Below, in pieces: positions 1-9,442 of a stretch of DNA of 46,408 nucleotides (position 1 is the first letter of the stretch; each line of letters starts with the position of its first letter). The DNA comes from Chthoniobacter flavus. GTDB taxonomy: Bacteria > Verrucomicrobiota > Verrucomicrobiia > Chthoniobacterales > JACTMZ01. The position numbers were made by a program, and so were the translations under genes. The stretch lies in NCBI GenBank assembly GCA_945878135.1, contig CAMDUL010000024.1:1-46408 (forward strand), in the 5' to 3' direction. Below the pieces are notes generated by a model. That model was not told the DNA's origin, did no database searches, and saw only the letters and a program-made list of their open reading frames with translations.

Positions 1-219
1 GTGGTGCACGAAAACATCGCCGGCCTTCAGCGGGAACTCCTCGTTGCCCACCACATTGACCCCGCGCCCGTGGGCAATAATAACAATCTCCGAAAAATCG
101 TGGACGTGCTGCGGGTAGTCCGGATGGTCGTCGAGGATGAAGACAGCCAGCGGAAAATTCCGGTCGGTAAAGACCAGCTCCTTTTCGAATTTGACGGCCT
201 TGGGCGCGCGACGAGCCAT
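1..219 (-). CDS. AraC-family regulator, N-terminal part (cut by window edge)
   Basis: Reading the minus strand from an ATG at 217-219 gives 73 residues with no stop before the window edge. The segment looks like the sugar-binding cupin of RhaS/RhaR-type AraC regulators: a 'HVHDFSE' metal/ligand-type motif at residues 38-44, then 'PLKAGDVFVHH' at the end, which matches the usual 'G.GDVFVI' turn of that fold. The DNA-binding C-terminus would lie outside the window. A role in deoxysugar sensing is plausible because two rhamnose mutarotase genes and a fucose isomerase lie elsewhere in the window, but that is inference. The start has no clear ribosome binding site. Confidence 0.72.
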   Translation of the reverse strand, partial: MARRAPKAVKFEKELVFTDRNFPLAVFILDDHPDYPQHVHDFSEIVIIAHGRGVNVVGNEEFPLKAGDVFVHH

Positions 220-311
220 GAAACCACTTACGATTTAACCGCCGGACTGCAAGCCCGGAGTGTCTGCCGGTCGCACGCAAGCGGACGCTCAAGCGCCCCG
301 GCTGACTTCGC

Positions 312-1595
312 TCAGGAACGCAGCAACGCCAGGCGACCAAAGTCGCGGCCGAGAACGGGAGCCGACGGGGTCTTCAGCCACTGCTCCAGAAGGGTGGCAT
401 AGACACTGCGGAAGTCGGTGTGGTGGACGAGGTCGCCGCGCTCGAGTTTGGTCAGGCTGGGATGTTGGCCGACCAACCCGCCTTTGAGCGCGCCGCCGAA
501 GAGGAAGAGCGGGGCGGCCGCGCCGTGGTCGGTGCCGCCGCTGGCATTCTGCGCCACGCGGCGGCCGAATTCGCTGAAGGTCAGCAGCATCACGCGGTCG
601 AAATTCCCCTGCGCTTTCATGTCGCGGCAGAACGCGCCGACGGCCTGGTCGAAGACGGACAGTTGCCGCTCGTGCGCGCCGGACTGGTTGGCATGCGTGT
701 CGAAACCGCCGAGCGAAACATAGTAAACGCGCGAGGGCATGCCGCCGCCGATCAAGCGCGCGACGAGTTGCAGTCGGCGTCCGAGATCGGTCGCGGGATA
801 GTCGGCCCCGCGGTGGGATTTGCGCAGGATGTCCTGCACTTGGGACGAGGACGCCACCGCGTCGAGCGCGGTGCGCTGGAGAAAATCGGCAACATTCACA
901 TCCGGATCGGATGCGCCGAACAGCATGTCAATGGAGCCGCCGGCCGGCGCGGACGCATCGTCGTCCGGTTCCATCGGCGCCGGGTCCATGCCGTCCTGGA
1001 ACTGGTAGTCCTGCGGTGCGCCGATGGCGATGGACTTGCCCGACTCGGACCGCAACGCCTGCGGCACTTGATCGCCGATGGCGATACCCGCGCCGGGATC
1101 CTCACCGGCGCAGGCCGCATCACAGTAGCGGCCGAGCCAGCCGTAGGCGTCGTTCTTGTCGGCGTCGCTCGCCGTGTGCCAGATCTCGGTGGCTCGGAAA
1201 TGCGAACGGTTCGGGTTCGGATAGCCGACACCTTGAACGATAGACACCTGCCCCTCGCCCAGCAACGCGGCGAGATTTTCCAGCGACGGATGCAAACCGC
1301 AATAGTCATCGAGGCGGCGGACTTTGTCCGCGGGAATGGCCAACCCGGGCCGGGCCTTGAAATAGGCATCGTCGGCGAAGGGTATGACAGTGTTGAGCCC
1401 GTCATTGCCGCCCGCGAGTTGCATGACCACCAAGATGGTGTCGTCCTTGCCGGTCACCGGCGTGAAGCTCGAGGCGGCCACGCCGTCGAGCGCGGCGAAG
1501 GTGCGGTTGACGAAGGACGGCACGGTCGGCGCGATGGCGCCGCCGAGGATCACGGTGCGGAGGAATTTGCGCCGGGTGAAGAAGGGGTCGGTCAT
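312..1595 (-). CDS. DUF1501 secreted protein
   Basis: 427 residues. The N-terminus carries a twin-arginine-like signal ('RRKFLRTVILGGA', about residues 8-20), suggesting Tat export in a folded, perhaps metal-containing, state. The body has the DUF1501 hallmarks: 'LAGGNDGLNTVIPF', a 'GFDTHANQ' motif and a 'TFSEFGRRVAQN...TDHGAA' motif near the C-terminus. These resemble the metal-binding segments of the alkaline-phosphatase/sulfatase superfamily, to which DUF1501 is thought to be related. The start is 2 bp after the DUF1800 stop, so the two are almost certainly one operon, as is usual in Verrucomicrobiota and Planctomycetota. The biochemical function is not established for the family. Confidence 0.9.
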   Translation of the reverse strand: MTDPFFTRRKFLRTVILGGAIAPTVPSFVNRTFAALDGVAASSFTPVTGKDDTILVVMQLAGGNDGLNTVIPFADDAYFKARPGLAIPADKVRRLDDYCGLHPSLENLAALLGEGQVSIVQGVGYPNPNRSHFRATEIWHTASDADKNDAYGWLGRYCDAACAGEDPGAGIAIGDQVPQALRSESGKSIAIGAPQDYQFQDGMDPAPMEPDDDASAPAGGSIDMLFGASDPDVNVADFLQRTALDAVASSSQVQDILRKSHRGADYPATDLGRRLQLVARLIGGGMPSRVYYVSLGGFDTHANQSGAHERQLSVFDQAVGAFCRDMKAQGNFDRVMLLTFSEFGRRVAQNASGGTDHGAAAPLFLFGGALKGGLVGQHPSLTKLERGDLVHHTDFRSVYATLLEQWLKTPSAPVLGRDFGRLALLRS

Positions 1596-1597
1596 GG

Positions 1598-3037
1598 TCA
1601 GCAGAGGTTGTATTCGGGGCAGCCGAGCAGGACGATCGACGCTTCGCGCACCGTGTCGTCGCCGCAGGGGAAATCGCTCTTGGCCAGCATGGCATCCAGC
1701 CGCTGGCGTGTGGCCGGTGCGGCCGGTGCGGCGAGGAATACTTGGGCCAAACGACGGGACAGCGCGCCCGCATCGACCCGTGCTTCCCGCGGCGCCACCT
1801 TTTCCCACGCCACGGCGTCCATGGAGTCCGCCTCCGCCACGGGCCATGGCGGCGCCGCCACGGCGAACAGGCGCCCGGTGTTGCTCCGCCGGATCAACGT
1901 GGCGCTGTTGATCCACGCCGTCCCGCCGTCCCAGCCTTTGACACTGGGCGGCATGAAGAGATTCTGTCCGAGTTCCGCCGCCAGCGGCAAGGCCATGCCG
2001 GGCGGGAGGAGCTGGCGCCCGCTTTCGCGCGCGGCCTGCACCATCCATTGCACCGGGCTTTTCACCTGCGTGGCGCGGGCCCTTGGCGAATAAAATTCCG
2101 GATGCGTGAAAATCACGCGTAGCAGGTCGCCGGTGCGCAGATCATTTTCGCGGTAGTGCGCGGCGAGCGACTTGACCAGATCCGGCGCCGGCTGCGGGTA
2201 GGCGTAAAACGTCCACAGCTTGGCCGCGAGGAATGCCGCGCAACGCGGTTGCGAGCAAATGATGTCCACCGCTTCCTCCGCGTTGAAGTCGCCCGACTTT
2301 CCGAACAACTTTTTCCGGCCATTGTCATGACGGCGCGCCGCGAAGAATGCTTCGCCGTTTTCCATCCGCACCGTCCATCCCGTGAAGCAACGTGCCGCCT
2401 CGCGGATGTCCTCTTCGGTGTAATGCCCCTCGCCGAGCGTGAATAGTTCCATGACCTCGCGCGCGAAGTTCTCGTTCGGCGCTTTGGCCTGGCTTTGCCG
2501 CCCGTCGAGCCACACGAGCATGGCCGGATCCCGCACCATGGCGGCGCAGAGCTCGCGGAACGGGCCTGTCCCGAGCCGGCGCAGCGTTTCGTTCTGCCCC
2601 AGCATGAGGTGGTTGAACCGCACCTTGGTCTGGCTCGTCGCGAAATGCCCGTGCCAGAAGAGGGTCAGCTTTTCGCGGACTCCATCGCCGTCCGCCCGCA
2701 TACGCCCGAGCCACCACATCCTCAGCGCCTCGAAGGTCTCGCGTGTCTCCCGCTGGAAGTCCCGGGCCTCGCCCCGGTCCATCTCCGCATCGGTGCGCCG
2801 CGCCTGCTGCAACCGCCGGCGACGGATGTGCTCGGCGGGATCGGTGCGCGGCGGCGGCAAGCCGTGGCTGTGGTCGGACAACAACCGCTCGACCGCGCCC
2901 TGCAAACCCGCTTCGGCCAGAGCCGAGCCCTCCTCGGGTGTTCCACCGAAACCGGCCCGCCGCAGCAGATGCGCGGCGGATTCTTCGTTCCATGGAAGCG
3001 CGCCGGAGGTGGACATCGACTGATTCAACCCCGCCAT
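1598..3037 (-). CDS. DUF1800 family protein
   Basis: 479 residues from the chosen ATG at 3037. In-frame ATGs at 3070 and 3016 are alternatives, and none has a strong ribosome binding site. Family marks are 'HLLRRAGFG' at about residues 23-31, 'LTLFWHGHFATS', 'NENFAREVMELFTLG' and a C-terminal 'PPSVKGWDGG.AWINSATLI' segment. DUF1800 proteins are nearly always encoded directly before a DUF1501 protein, as here, and the pair is believed to act in the periplasm or at the surface. No convincing signal peptide is visible at any of the three starts. The gene is divergent from the repeat protein at 3143 with about 105 bp between them, which must hold both promoters. Confidence 0.88.
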   Translation of the reverse strand: MAGLNQSMSTSGALPWNEESAAHLLRRAGFGGTPEEGSALAEAGLQGAVERLLSDHSHGLPPPRTDPAEHIRRRRLQQARRTDAEMDRGEARDFQRETRETFEALRMWWLGRMRADGDGVREKLTLFWHGHFATSQTKVRFNHLMLGQNETLRRLGTGPFRELCAAMVRDPAMLVWLDGRQSQAKAPNENFAREVMELFTLGEGHYTEEDIREAARCFTGWTVRMENGEAFFAARRHDNGRKKLFGKSGDFNAEEAVDIICSQPRCAAFLAAKLWTFYAYPQPAPDLVKSLAAHYRENDLRTGDLLRVIFTHPEFYSPRARATQVKSPVQWMVQAARESGRQLLPPGMALPLAAELGQNLFMPPSVKGWDGGTAWINSATLIRRSNTGRLFAVAAPPWPVAEADSMDAVAWEKVAPREARVDAGALSRRLAQVFLAAPAAPATRQRLDAMLAKSDFPCGDDTVREASIVLLGCPEYNLC

Positions 3038-3142
3038 GTCGCGCCTGGTTGCGGAAAAAAATGCCGCCATGACGACAACCGGCCCGCGTGGCCGGGGTTT
3101 TACAGATTGGCCCGCCCGTTTTCCCGGCAGAGAATAAAAGCA

Positions 3143-4531
3143 ATGAAGTCCCCACTCCCGCTCACAGCCGTCCTCATCGTCGGAGGCCTTCTCGGCTACG
3201 CGGCCGGTGGCCTGTTCCGTGCAGAAGACAACACCACGGCGGCGGCTGCCGAGTCGGGCGATGCCGCCCCGGGCTCCCAAGGCGAGCGCGCGGAACTCTC
3301 GCTCTCGCTGGCCGAGATCCGGGCCGGGGATGATTTGGCGGAAGCGGCACCCGCGGTTGCCCAAGCCACGAGCCGACCGAAACCCGTCCTGACCCTGGCG
3401 CAAGTGATGGACAATCTGCGCGCCCTCGACGATGCGCCGCCCGGCGAGGCAACCGACCGCCGCGAGCGGGATCTTGTCGGGCGCTGGACGGAACTTGATC
3501 CCGCCGGCGCCGCCGCCTACGCAGCCGAAGCTTTCAAAAACGGAGGCAGCGAACGCCTCTTGCGCCAGGCGGCCGAGGCCTACGCCAAGCAAGACCCGGC
3601 CGGCGCCTCGGCTTGGGCTGCCTCGCTCGATTCGCCCATGGCGCGCGATGCCGCCCTGCGGGAAATCTATCGCACCTGGTCCGGGTCGGATCCGGTCGGT
3701 GCAGCTTCCTCGGTGGGCAACCTCCCCGCCGGTTCGGCCCGCACGGTCGCGGCCACCGCCGTGGGTGCGCGCTTTGCCGGACAAAATCTCGCCGGTGCGC
3801 TGCAGTGGGTCGGACAACTGGAAGGGACGGTGCAAGGCGCTGCCATGCGCGGCGTTGTGTCGAAGTGGGCCGAAGCGGATCCCGGCGCGGCCGCCGCCTG
3901 GGTCATGCAGCAAGCCTCCCCCGGTCTGCGCAACGAAGGTCTGCGCCTGCTCGCCCAGGATTGGGTGCAACGCGATCCCGCCGCCACCTTCGCCTACGGG
4001 CAAAGCATCGGCACCCCGCAGCTCCGCGAGCGCTTCATCGAGTCCGCCTTCCAACGCTACGCGCAAAACGACCCGCAAGCCGCCGCCGCGTTGTTGTCCC
4101 GGCCGGAAGCCGCACCCTACGCGACCCGCGCCGCCAGCCAACTCGGTTCGCAGTGGGCGGGCTTCGACCCCGCGGCGGCCGCCTCCTGGGCGACATCCAT
4201 CGCCGATTCCGGCATGCGCGTCCGCGCCGTGGGATCCGTGGCCCGCACCTGGGCGTCGTCCTCGCCGACCCAAGCGGCTGCCTGGATCGGAAACCTGACC
4301 GACCCGGGCGCCCGCAACGCCGCAACGGAGGCTTACAGTTCCACCCTCGCCCGCACCGACCCCTCCACCGCAGCGCAGTGGGCGACCACGATCAGCGATG
4401 CGGGCGTCCGCGACCGCGCCGTCGCCAACGTGGTGCGCCGGTGGCGGCGCTCGGACGCTCCGGCCGCCAACGCCTTCGTCCAGACCTCGCCCGTTCTGCC
4501 TCCGGAGCTCAAGCAGCGCCTGCTGCGGTGA
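3143..4531 (+). CDS. Secreted alpha-helical repeat protein
   Basis: 462 residues. An N-terminal hydrophobic stretch (about residues 5-25, 'LTAVLIVGGLLGYAAGGLF') acts as a signal or anchor. A low-complexity linker rich in Ala, Glu and Gly follows to about residue 85. The rest is about ten imperfect repeats of roughly 31-33 residues with the pattern W-x3-DP-x2-AA-x-W, which read as paired amphipathic helices of the HEAT/TPR-like solenoid type. No catalytic motif is seen, and a scaffold or protein-binding role is inferred. It stands alone, with its own promoter region shared divergently with the DUF1800 operon, and ends about 110 bp before the efflux operon. Confidence 0.8.
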   Translation: MKSPLPLTAVLIVGGLLGYAAGGLFRAEDNTTAAAAESGDAAPGSQGERAELSLSLAEIRAGDDLAEAAPAVAQATSRPKPVLTLAQVMDNLRALDDAPPGEATDRRERDLVGRWTELDPAGAAAYAAEAFKNGGSERLLRQAAEAYAKQDPAGASAWAASLDSPMARDAALREIYRTWSGSDPVGAASSVGNLPAGSARTVAATAVGARFAGQNLAGALQWVGQLEGTVQGAAMRGVVSKWAEADPGAAAAWVMQQASPGLRNEGLRLLAQDWVQRDPAATFAYGQSIGTPQLRERFIESAFQRYAQNDPQAAAALLSRPEAAPYATRAASQLGSQWAGFDPAAAASWATSIADSGMRVRAVGSVARTWASSSPTQAAAWIGNLTDPGARNAATEAYSSTLARTDPSTAAQWATTISDAGVRDRAVANVVRRWRRSDAPAANAFVQTSPVLPPELKQRLLR

Positions 4532-4639
4532 TCATCCCCCGCCATCCGCCCCCGGGAATGTTTGTGTCGCCGGCCGCCGATCCGGTCGAAGTTGTCTTCC
4601 GTCACGAATCGGGGCGATAATCCCCCTTCGCTCCGTTCC

Positions 4640-5713
4640 ATGACTTCCACCCTGACCCTCCCCGTCCTCCGTTTCGCCGTCCCGGGCCTGCTGCTCCTGC
4701 TCGCCGGTTGCGGGGACAATACCCCGCGGGCGGAACGCGAGACTCCCGTCGCCCCGGCCGAGCGGCGTGACATCCGCGAGGAGATCCGCCTGAGCGGCGA
4801 CATCGCCCCGGCTTTCCAAGTGGAGATCAAACCGGAAGTCGGCGGAAAATTGCGGGAAGTCCACGCCGAAAGCGGGCAGCAGGTCAAGGAAGGCGAGTTG
4901 CTCTTTGTCATCGACGACAGCGACCTGCAGATCGAGCGCGCCTCGGCGCAGGTCGAGATCGATGGCGCCCGCGTCACCGTGGAAAAGTTGGCCGGAAACC
5001 TCGGACGCGCCCGCGAACTCTTCGAAGCAAAACTGATCAGCAAGGAAGTCTACGAAAACCTCGATGCCGACCACCGGCTCGCCGAGAACGCCCTGCAACG
5101 CGCCCAACGCCGCCTCGAAACCGTCGATGACCGCATCACCAAGACCCGTGTCCCCGCCCCGGCCGACGGCACCATCCTCTCGGTCCCGGTCATCGCCGGA
5201 CAGATCGTCGTGCCCGCCGTCAGCGTCAACGCCGGCACCACCCTCGCCACCCTCGCCGACCTCTCCAGCCTCATCGTCGACGCGCACGTCAACCAGCTCG
5301 ACATCGGCAAGGTGCAGCTGGGCGATACGGTTGAAGTCCTCGGCGGCGCGGACGACTCCGACACCGCCGACGCAAAGATCACCTTCATCGCCCCGTTGGC
5401 CACCACGAAAAACAATGTGAAAGGCTTCACCGCGGAGGCCGTTCTCGGCGGCGACACCTCGGGGTTCCGTCCCGGCATGACCGTGGCCATCCGCCTGCCG
5501 CTGGCCACCGCGACCAATGCGGTCTCCGTGCCCCTCGGCGCCGTCTTCGAAACGCGGCAAGGACGCGTGGTCTATGTCCGCGGAGCGGACGGTGCTCCCG
5601 AACCTCGCCCCGTCGAGGTCGGCGCGACCGACCTCTTCCACGCTGAAATCCGCTCCGGCCTGCAGGAAGGCGAGAGCGTGCTGCTGCAAAGGCCCGATGA
5701 CCTCGAGTCCTGA
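4640..5713 (+). CDS. HlyD/RND-type membrane fusion lipoprotein of an ABC efflux system
   Basis: 357 residues. The signal peptide ends in a lipobox 'LLAGC' (Cys24), so the protein is a predicted lipoprotein. The lipoyl-like half motif ('VGGKLREVHAESGQQVKEGE') at about 65-85 is followed by a coiled-coil hairpin (about 95-170), the second lipoyl half ('VPAPADGTILSVPVIAGQ') and beta-barrel domains. It would bridge the inner-membrane permease (6395-7741) to the TolC-like channel (7748-9256), as MacA does. The next gene starts inside its 3' end (17-bp overlap), showing translational coupling. ATG 4640 is chosen because the signal peptide begins exactly there. Confidence 0.9.
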   Translation: MTSTLTLPVLRFAVPGLLLLLAGCGDNTPRAERETPVAPAERRDIREEIRLSGDIAPAFQVEIKPEVGGKLREVHAESGQQVKEGELLFVIDDSDLQIERASAQVEIDGARVTVEKLAGNLGRARELFEAKLISKEVYENLDADHRLAENALQRAQRRLETVDDRITKTRVPAPADGTILSVPVIAGQIVVPAVSVNAGTTLATLADLSSLIVDAHVNQLDIGKVQLGDTVEVLGGADDSDTADAKITFIAPLATTKNNVKGFTAEAVLGGDTSGFRPGMTVAIRLPLATATNAVSVPLGAVFETRQGRVVYVRGADGAPEPRPVEVGATDLFHAEIRSGLQEGESVLLQRPDDLES

Positions 5714-6398
5714 CGCCCCGCCGGCCGTCGACCTGCACGACGTGCGCAAAATTTACGGCACCGGACCCGATCCCGTGGCCGCTCTCGACGGCGTCAGCCT
5801 GCGCATCGACCCGGGTGAATTCGTGGCCATCACCGGCACCAGCGGCAGCGGCAAGTCCACCCTCATGCACCTCGTCGGTTGCCTCGACACGCCCACCTCG
5901 GGCCGCGTCAGCGTGGCCGGGGAGGATGTCAGCACCGCCGGGTCCGACCGCCTCGCCCGCCTGCGCAACCGCAGCATCGGTTTCGTCTTCCAGGCCTTCA
6001 ACCTCCTCCCGCGCCTCGACGTGCAACGCAACATCGAATTGCCGCTCGTCTACGCCGGCGTGTCCGCCGCCGAGCGCCGCCGCCGCGCCGCCGCCGCGGC
6101 CGCGCAGGTCAACCTGACCGACCGCCTGACCCACCGGCCCTCGCAGTTGAGCGGCGGACAGTGCCAGCGCGTCGCCGTGGCCCGCGCGCTGGTCAACGAT
6201 CCCGCCCTCATCCTCGCCGACGAGCCCACCGGCAACCTCGACTCGGCCAACGGTGCCGATGTGCTCCGCCTGCTGGCGACCCTGCACGCCGCCGGCCGCA
6301 CCATCGTCCTCGTCACCCACGATCCCGCCGTGGCCGCCCGCGCCGCGCGGGTGGTGGAGCTTTCCGACGGACGTGTCATAAAAGACGCCGCGACATGA
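5697..6398 (+). CDS. ABC transporter ATP-binding protein (MacB/LolD type)
   Basis: 233 residues, the usual length for the LolD/MacB-type ATPase subunit. Walker A is 'GTSGSGKST' at residues 47-55, the Q-loop is at 'FVFQAFNLLPRL', the signature 'LSGGQ' at 151-155, and Walker B 'LILADEPT' at 171-177, followed by the H-loop 'VTHDPA'. The residue after LSGGQ is Cys where Gln or Arg is more common. It overlaps the fusion-protein gene by 17 bp and the permease gene by 4 bp (ATGA), so it is one transcription unit with strict stoichiometry. It powers the FtsX-type permease encoded next. The exported substrate cannot be told from sequence. Confidence 0.94.
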   Translation: MTSSPDAPPAVDLHDVRKIYGTGPDPVAALDGVSLRIDPGEFVAITGTSGSGKSTLMHLVGCLDTPTSGRVSVAGEDVSTAGSDRLARLRNRSIGFVFQAFNLLPRLDVQRNIELPLVYAGVSAAERRRRAAAAAAQVNLTDRLTHRPSQLSGGQCQRVAVARALVNDPALILADEPTGNLDSANGADVLRLLATLHAAGRTIVLVTHDPAVAARAARVVELSDGRVIKDAAT

Positions 6399-7741
6399 AC
6401 TGGTTGTCCGGCATGCTCATCGGCCTGCAGGAAATCCGCGAACACAAGTTCCGGAGTTTTCTCACCATGCTCGGCGTCATCCTCGGCGTGGCCAGCCTGC
6501 TCGCCATGTTCGCCCTGACCGCCGGCATCGCCGCGAGCTGGCGCAATACCATGGAGCAACTCGGCGGACTCGAACGCATCGGGATCAGCGACAAACAGGT
6601 CTCGCTCGAATTTGCCGACCTTGCCGCGCTTTCCCCCGGACGGACCCTCGCCGACGCCGAGGCCCTGCGCGGGATCCCGCACCTCGTCTCGCACGTCGCG
6701 CCGGAAATGCAGGCCGGCGCCACGCTTTCGGCGTCCGACGGCGCGACGGTCAGCGCGCGCGTCACCGGCACCTGGCCGGACAACTTCACCGTCTCGCAGC
6801 ACGCCATGGCCGCGGGGCGCTTCCTCACCGACCTCGACCTGCAACGCGGCGCCCGGGTCGTCGTGCTCGGCGACGCCAAGGTGGCCGAACTCTGGCCCGA
6901 CGAGCACGGCACCGACGCCGAATTCCTCGGGCGCACCATCACGATCAACGGGCGCCCGTTCGCCGTGGTCGGCATCCTCGCGCTCTACGAGCGCGAGCAG
7001 GACCGCCTCCGGCGCGAGGCGGCGGCCCGGGGCGACAAACCGCCGGCGCGGCTGGCCATGGGGGGCGGACGCGGCGGCGGACGCCGCGACATGTTCAGCT
7101 GGAAAAACGAATCGGTCATCGTGCCGCTCACCACGATGTACCACGAATTCCGTTCCGGCCAGGCCGACACGCCGCCGCTGGCCATGGCCAAGCTCGACTA
7201 CCTCAATTTCCGCGTGCGCGACCTCACCCGCTTCGACGAGACCCTGGCCGAAGTGGAAAAACTGCTGCGCGGCACGCGGCGCGGGGTGGACGACTATGAC
7301 TTCGACACGCGCGAGGACTGGTTCGAGCGCATGGAAACCAGCCTCCGCTCCACGCAATTGAGCGGCGCGCTCATCGCCGGCATAAGCCTGCTCGTCGGCG
7401 GCATCGGCATCGCCAACATCATGCTGGCCAGCATCTCGCAGCGCGTGCGCGAACTGGGCGTGCGTCTGGCGGTGGGCGCCCGCCGGCGCGATGTCTTCCT
7501 GCAGATCCTGGCCGAGAGCACCGCGATCGGGATCATCGGGGGACTTCTCGGCCTCGGGGCCGGGGTGGTCCTGCTCGAACTCCTCGGCAACCTCGCCCCG
7601 CTGGAGAGCCCGCCGGTCATCGAACCCTCCGCCGTGCTCATCAGTGTCGGCTTCGCCAGCGCCGTCGGCGTGCTCAGCGGACTCTACCCCGCATGGCGCG
7701 CCTCGCGCCTCGATCCCATCGCCGCATTGCGCTACGAATAG
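6395..7741 (+). CDS. ABC transporter permease, MacB/FtsX type
   Basis: 448 residues. The first membrane helix (about 22-45) is followed by a large periplasmic MacB-PCD-type domain (about 50-315) and three C-terminal helices of the FtsX domain (about 325-440) with the conserved 'GGIGIANIMLASISQRVREL' and 'LYPAWRASRLDPIAALRYE' ends. Unlike E. coli MacB, the ATPase is a separate polypeptide. The periplasmic domain carries a charged and glycine-rich insert (about 198-236, including 'MGGGRGGGRRD') that looks unlike the usual domain. It overlaps the ATPase gene by 4 bp and ends 6 bp before the TolC-like gene. Confidence 0.92.
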   Translation: MNWLSGMLIGLQEIREHKFRSFLTMLGVILGVASLLAMFALTAGIAASWRNTMEQLGGLERIGISDKQVSLEFADLAALSPGRTLADAEALRGIPHLVSHVAPEMQAGATLSASDGATVSARVTGTWPDNFTVSQHAMAAGRFLTDLDLQRGARVVVLGDAKVAELWPDEHGTDAEFLGRTITINGRPFAVVGILALYEREQDRLRREAAARGDKPPARLAMGGGRGGGRRDMFSWKNESVIVPLTTMYHEFRSGQADTPPLAMAKLDYLNFRVRDLTRFDETLAEVEKLLRGTRRGVDDYDFDTREDWFERMETSLRSTQLSGALIAGISLLVGGIGIANIMLASISQRVRELGVRLAVGARRRDVFLQILAESTAIGIIGGLLGLGAGVVLLELLGNLAPLESPPVIEPSAVLISVGFASAVGVLSGLYPAWRASRLDPIAALRYE

Positions 7742-7747
7742 CCGATC

Positions 7748-9256
7748 ATGCCGCGATTTCTCCCGATCCTGCTCACGGTCCTGGCCACCGCGGCCCAGGC
7801 CAAACCGGCCAGCGAATATTTCGCGGCCCTGACCTACCCCGAGTCGGTGCAACTCGCGCTGCAGAAAAACTTCGCCATCGAGGGCGCGTCCTACGATCCA
7901 CTCATCAGCCGGGCCAAAGTGCGCAGTTCCGAAGGCAAATTCGATCCCGCCCTCACCCTCGCCTACACCCGGGACGAAAACGAAGAGGACCTCACCGGAC
8001 TCAATGTCACGAGCGGACCGCAACCGGCCGCCGGGCTCATCCAACCCGGACTCTACACGCGCAATGTCCGCGATTTCGCCGAGGCCAACATCGGCGGACT
8101 GACCCCGTGGGGCCTGACTTACGAAGTCGGCGTCACCTTGGAGAACCGCCAAAACTCGCGCAACGACTACAGCGACCGCTACGCGTCCTTCGCCGGCTTC
8201 ACCGTGACCCAGCCCGTGCTGCGAGGCTTCGGCACCGACGTCAATCTGGCCTCCGTCCGCCTGGCCCGCGCCGACCTCGGCATTTCCAAATGGGCCTATG
8301 CGCGGCAGGTCATCGAAACCGTGACCCGCGTGGCCGAAGTCTACAACGAACTGTGGTTCTCCGGCGGCAACGCCGAGGTCGAGCGGCGTTCGCGCTCGCT
8401 CGCCGCGCAACTGGCCGCCGACAACCGGCGCCGCGCCGAAATCGGCGTCATGTCCCCGCTCGATGTCCTCCAGGCCGAAACCGACGTCGCCGCGCGCGAG
8501 GAACGCGTCCTTGTGGCCGAACGGCAGCAGGCCGACGACGAAAATTTCCTCAAGCAACTCGTGACCAACCGCGTCGAGGACGTGTTGTCCGTCCGTCTCG
8601 ACATCGCCCCGCCCCCGCGCGCCCCCGGCATCGCGAAAAACCGCCAAGCCGACCTCGCTGCCGCGGTGCAGAACCGTCCGGATTTCCAAGCCGCGCTCCT
8701 CGAACTGCAAAAGCGCGAGATCAACGTCGTCTTCACCCGCAACGCCGCCCTCCCGCAGCTCGACCTCGTGGCCAGCCTCGGCAGCAACGGCATCGACGAC
8801 GACCTCTCCGACAGCATCAACCGCACGGTGGAGACCAACAGCCTTGCCTGGTCCGTCGGCGGCATCTTCAGCGTGCCCATCCCGAACAACACCGGCCAAG
8901 GCGACCTCGAAGCGGCCAAACTCGAGGCCGCCCGCCAGATCGTCGAACTGAAACGCCTCGAGCAAAGCATCCTGGTCGAAGCCGACAACGCCGCCGGTCA
9001 GGTCGAGACCGCCGCGAAACGTATCGACGCCGCCAAGCAGGCGCGCCTCCTCGCCGCCGAAACCCTCGCCGCCGGCGAAACCCGCCTCCGCGCCGGCATC
9101 GCGACGACCTTCGAGGTCCTGCAATTCCAACGCGACCTGGCCACCGCGGCCATCTCCGAAATCCGCGCCATGGCCGACTACAACATCGCCGTGGCCCGCT
9201 ACGAGCAGGCCACCGGCACCACCCTCGCCCGCCACGGCATCACGCTGGCGGAGTAG
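7748..9256 (+). CDS. TolC-family outer membrane efflux protein
   Basis: 502 residues with a short Sec signal peptide ('FLPILLTVLATAAQA', cleavage near residue 18). Two outer-membrane-factor repeats are visible: an N-terminal half with 'GFTVTQPVLRGFGTDVN' and long heptad-rich helices, and a C-terminal half with 'GIFSVPIPNNTGQGDLEAAKLE' and 'AGIATTFEVLQFQRDLATA'. It forms the outer membrane channel of the efflux operon that starts at 4640. The last residues, 'TLARHGITLAE', recur almost exactly at 38089-38127 as a gene fragment. Confidence 0.93.
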   Translation: MPRFLPILLTVLATAAQAKPASEYFAALTYPESVQLALQKNFAIEGASYDPLISRAKVRSSEGKFDPALTLAYTRDENEEDLTGLNVTSGPQPAAGLIQPGLYTRNVRDFAEANIGGLTPWGLTYEVGVTLENRQNSRNDYSDRYASFAGFTVTQPVLRGFGTDVNLASVRLARADLGISKWAYARQVIETVTRVAEVYNELWFSGGNAEVERRSRSLAAQLAADNRRRAEIGVMSPLDVLQAETDVAAREERVLVAERQQADDENFLKQLVTNRVEDVLSVRLDIAPPPRAPGIAKNRQADLAAAVQNRPDFQAALLELQKREINVVFTRNAALPQLDLVASLGSNGIDDDLSDSINRTVETNSLAWSVGGIFSVPIPNNTGQGDLEAAKLEAARQIVELKRLEQSILVEADNAAGQVETAAKRIDAAKQARLLAAETLAAGETRLRAGIATTFEVLQFQRDLATAAISEIRAMADYNIAVARYEQATGTTLARHGITLAE

Positions 9257-9288
9257 TCCGGCAACTCGGAGCAGGTCATCATCGGATC

Positions 9289-9378
9289 CTACCGCGCTCT
9301 TGTTACGGAAAAGGCCGCGAAGGAGAGCAGTTGTGAGACTTGGTCCAACTCCTGTTTTTCCGCAGTCCCCGTTTTGCG
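9289..9378 (-). pseudogene. Remnant of a GH71/GH99-like gene 3' end
   Basis: A short minus-strand frame ending in TAG at 9289-9291 reads 'RKTGTAEKQELDQVSQLL', which matches 'RKSGKTEKQELDRISGLL' near the C-terminus of the intact gene at 10098-11492. An 18-bp stretch is identical at the DNA level (9341-9358 versus 10187-10204). The rest of the gene is missing, and sequence upstream in this frame no longer aligns. This is the tail of a lost paralogue, lying in the same orientation as the intact copy. Confidence 0.55.
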
Positions 9379-9442
9379 CCGGATACAATTCCAGTTGGCC
9401 AGGAAAACGAATAATGATCGTGGCGGCACCTGCAGGCCCGGA

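Noticed and set aside
6050..9388. A 1112-codon open frame on the minus strand
   Set aside because: It is a mirror of the ABC permease and TolC genes caused by high GC at third positions. The plus-strand genes have clear motifs; the antisense product does not.
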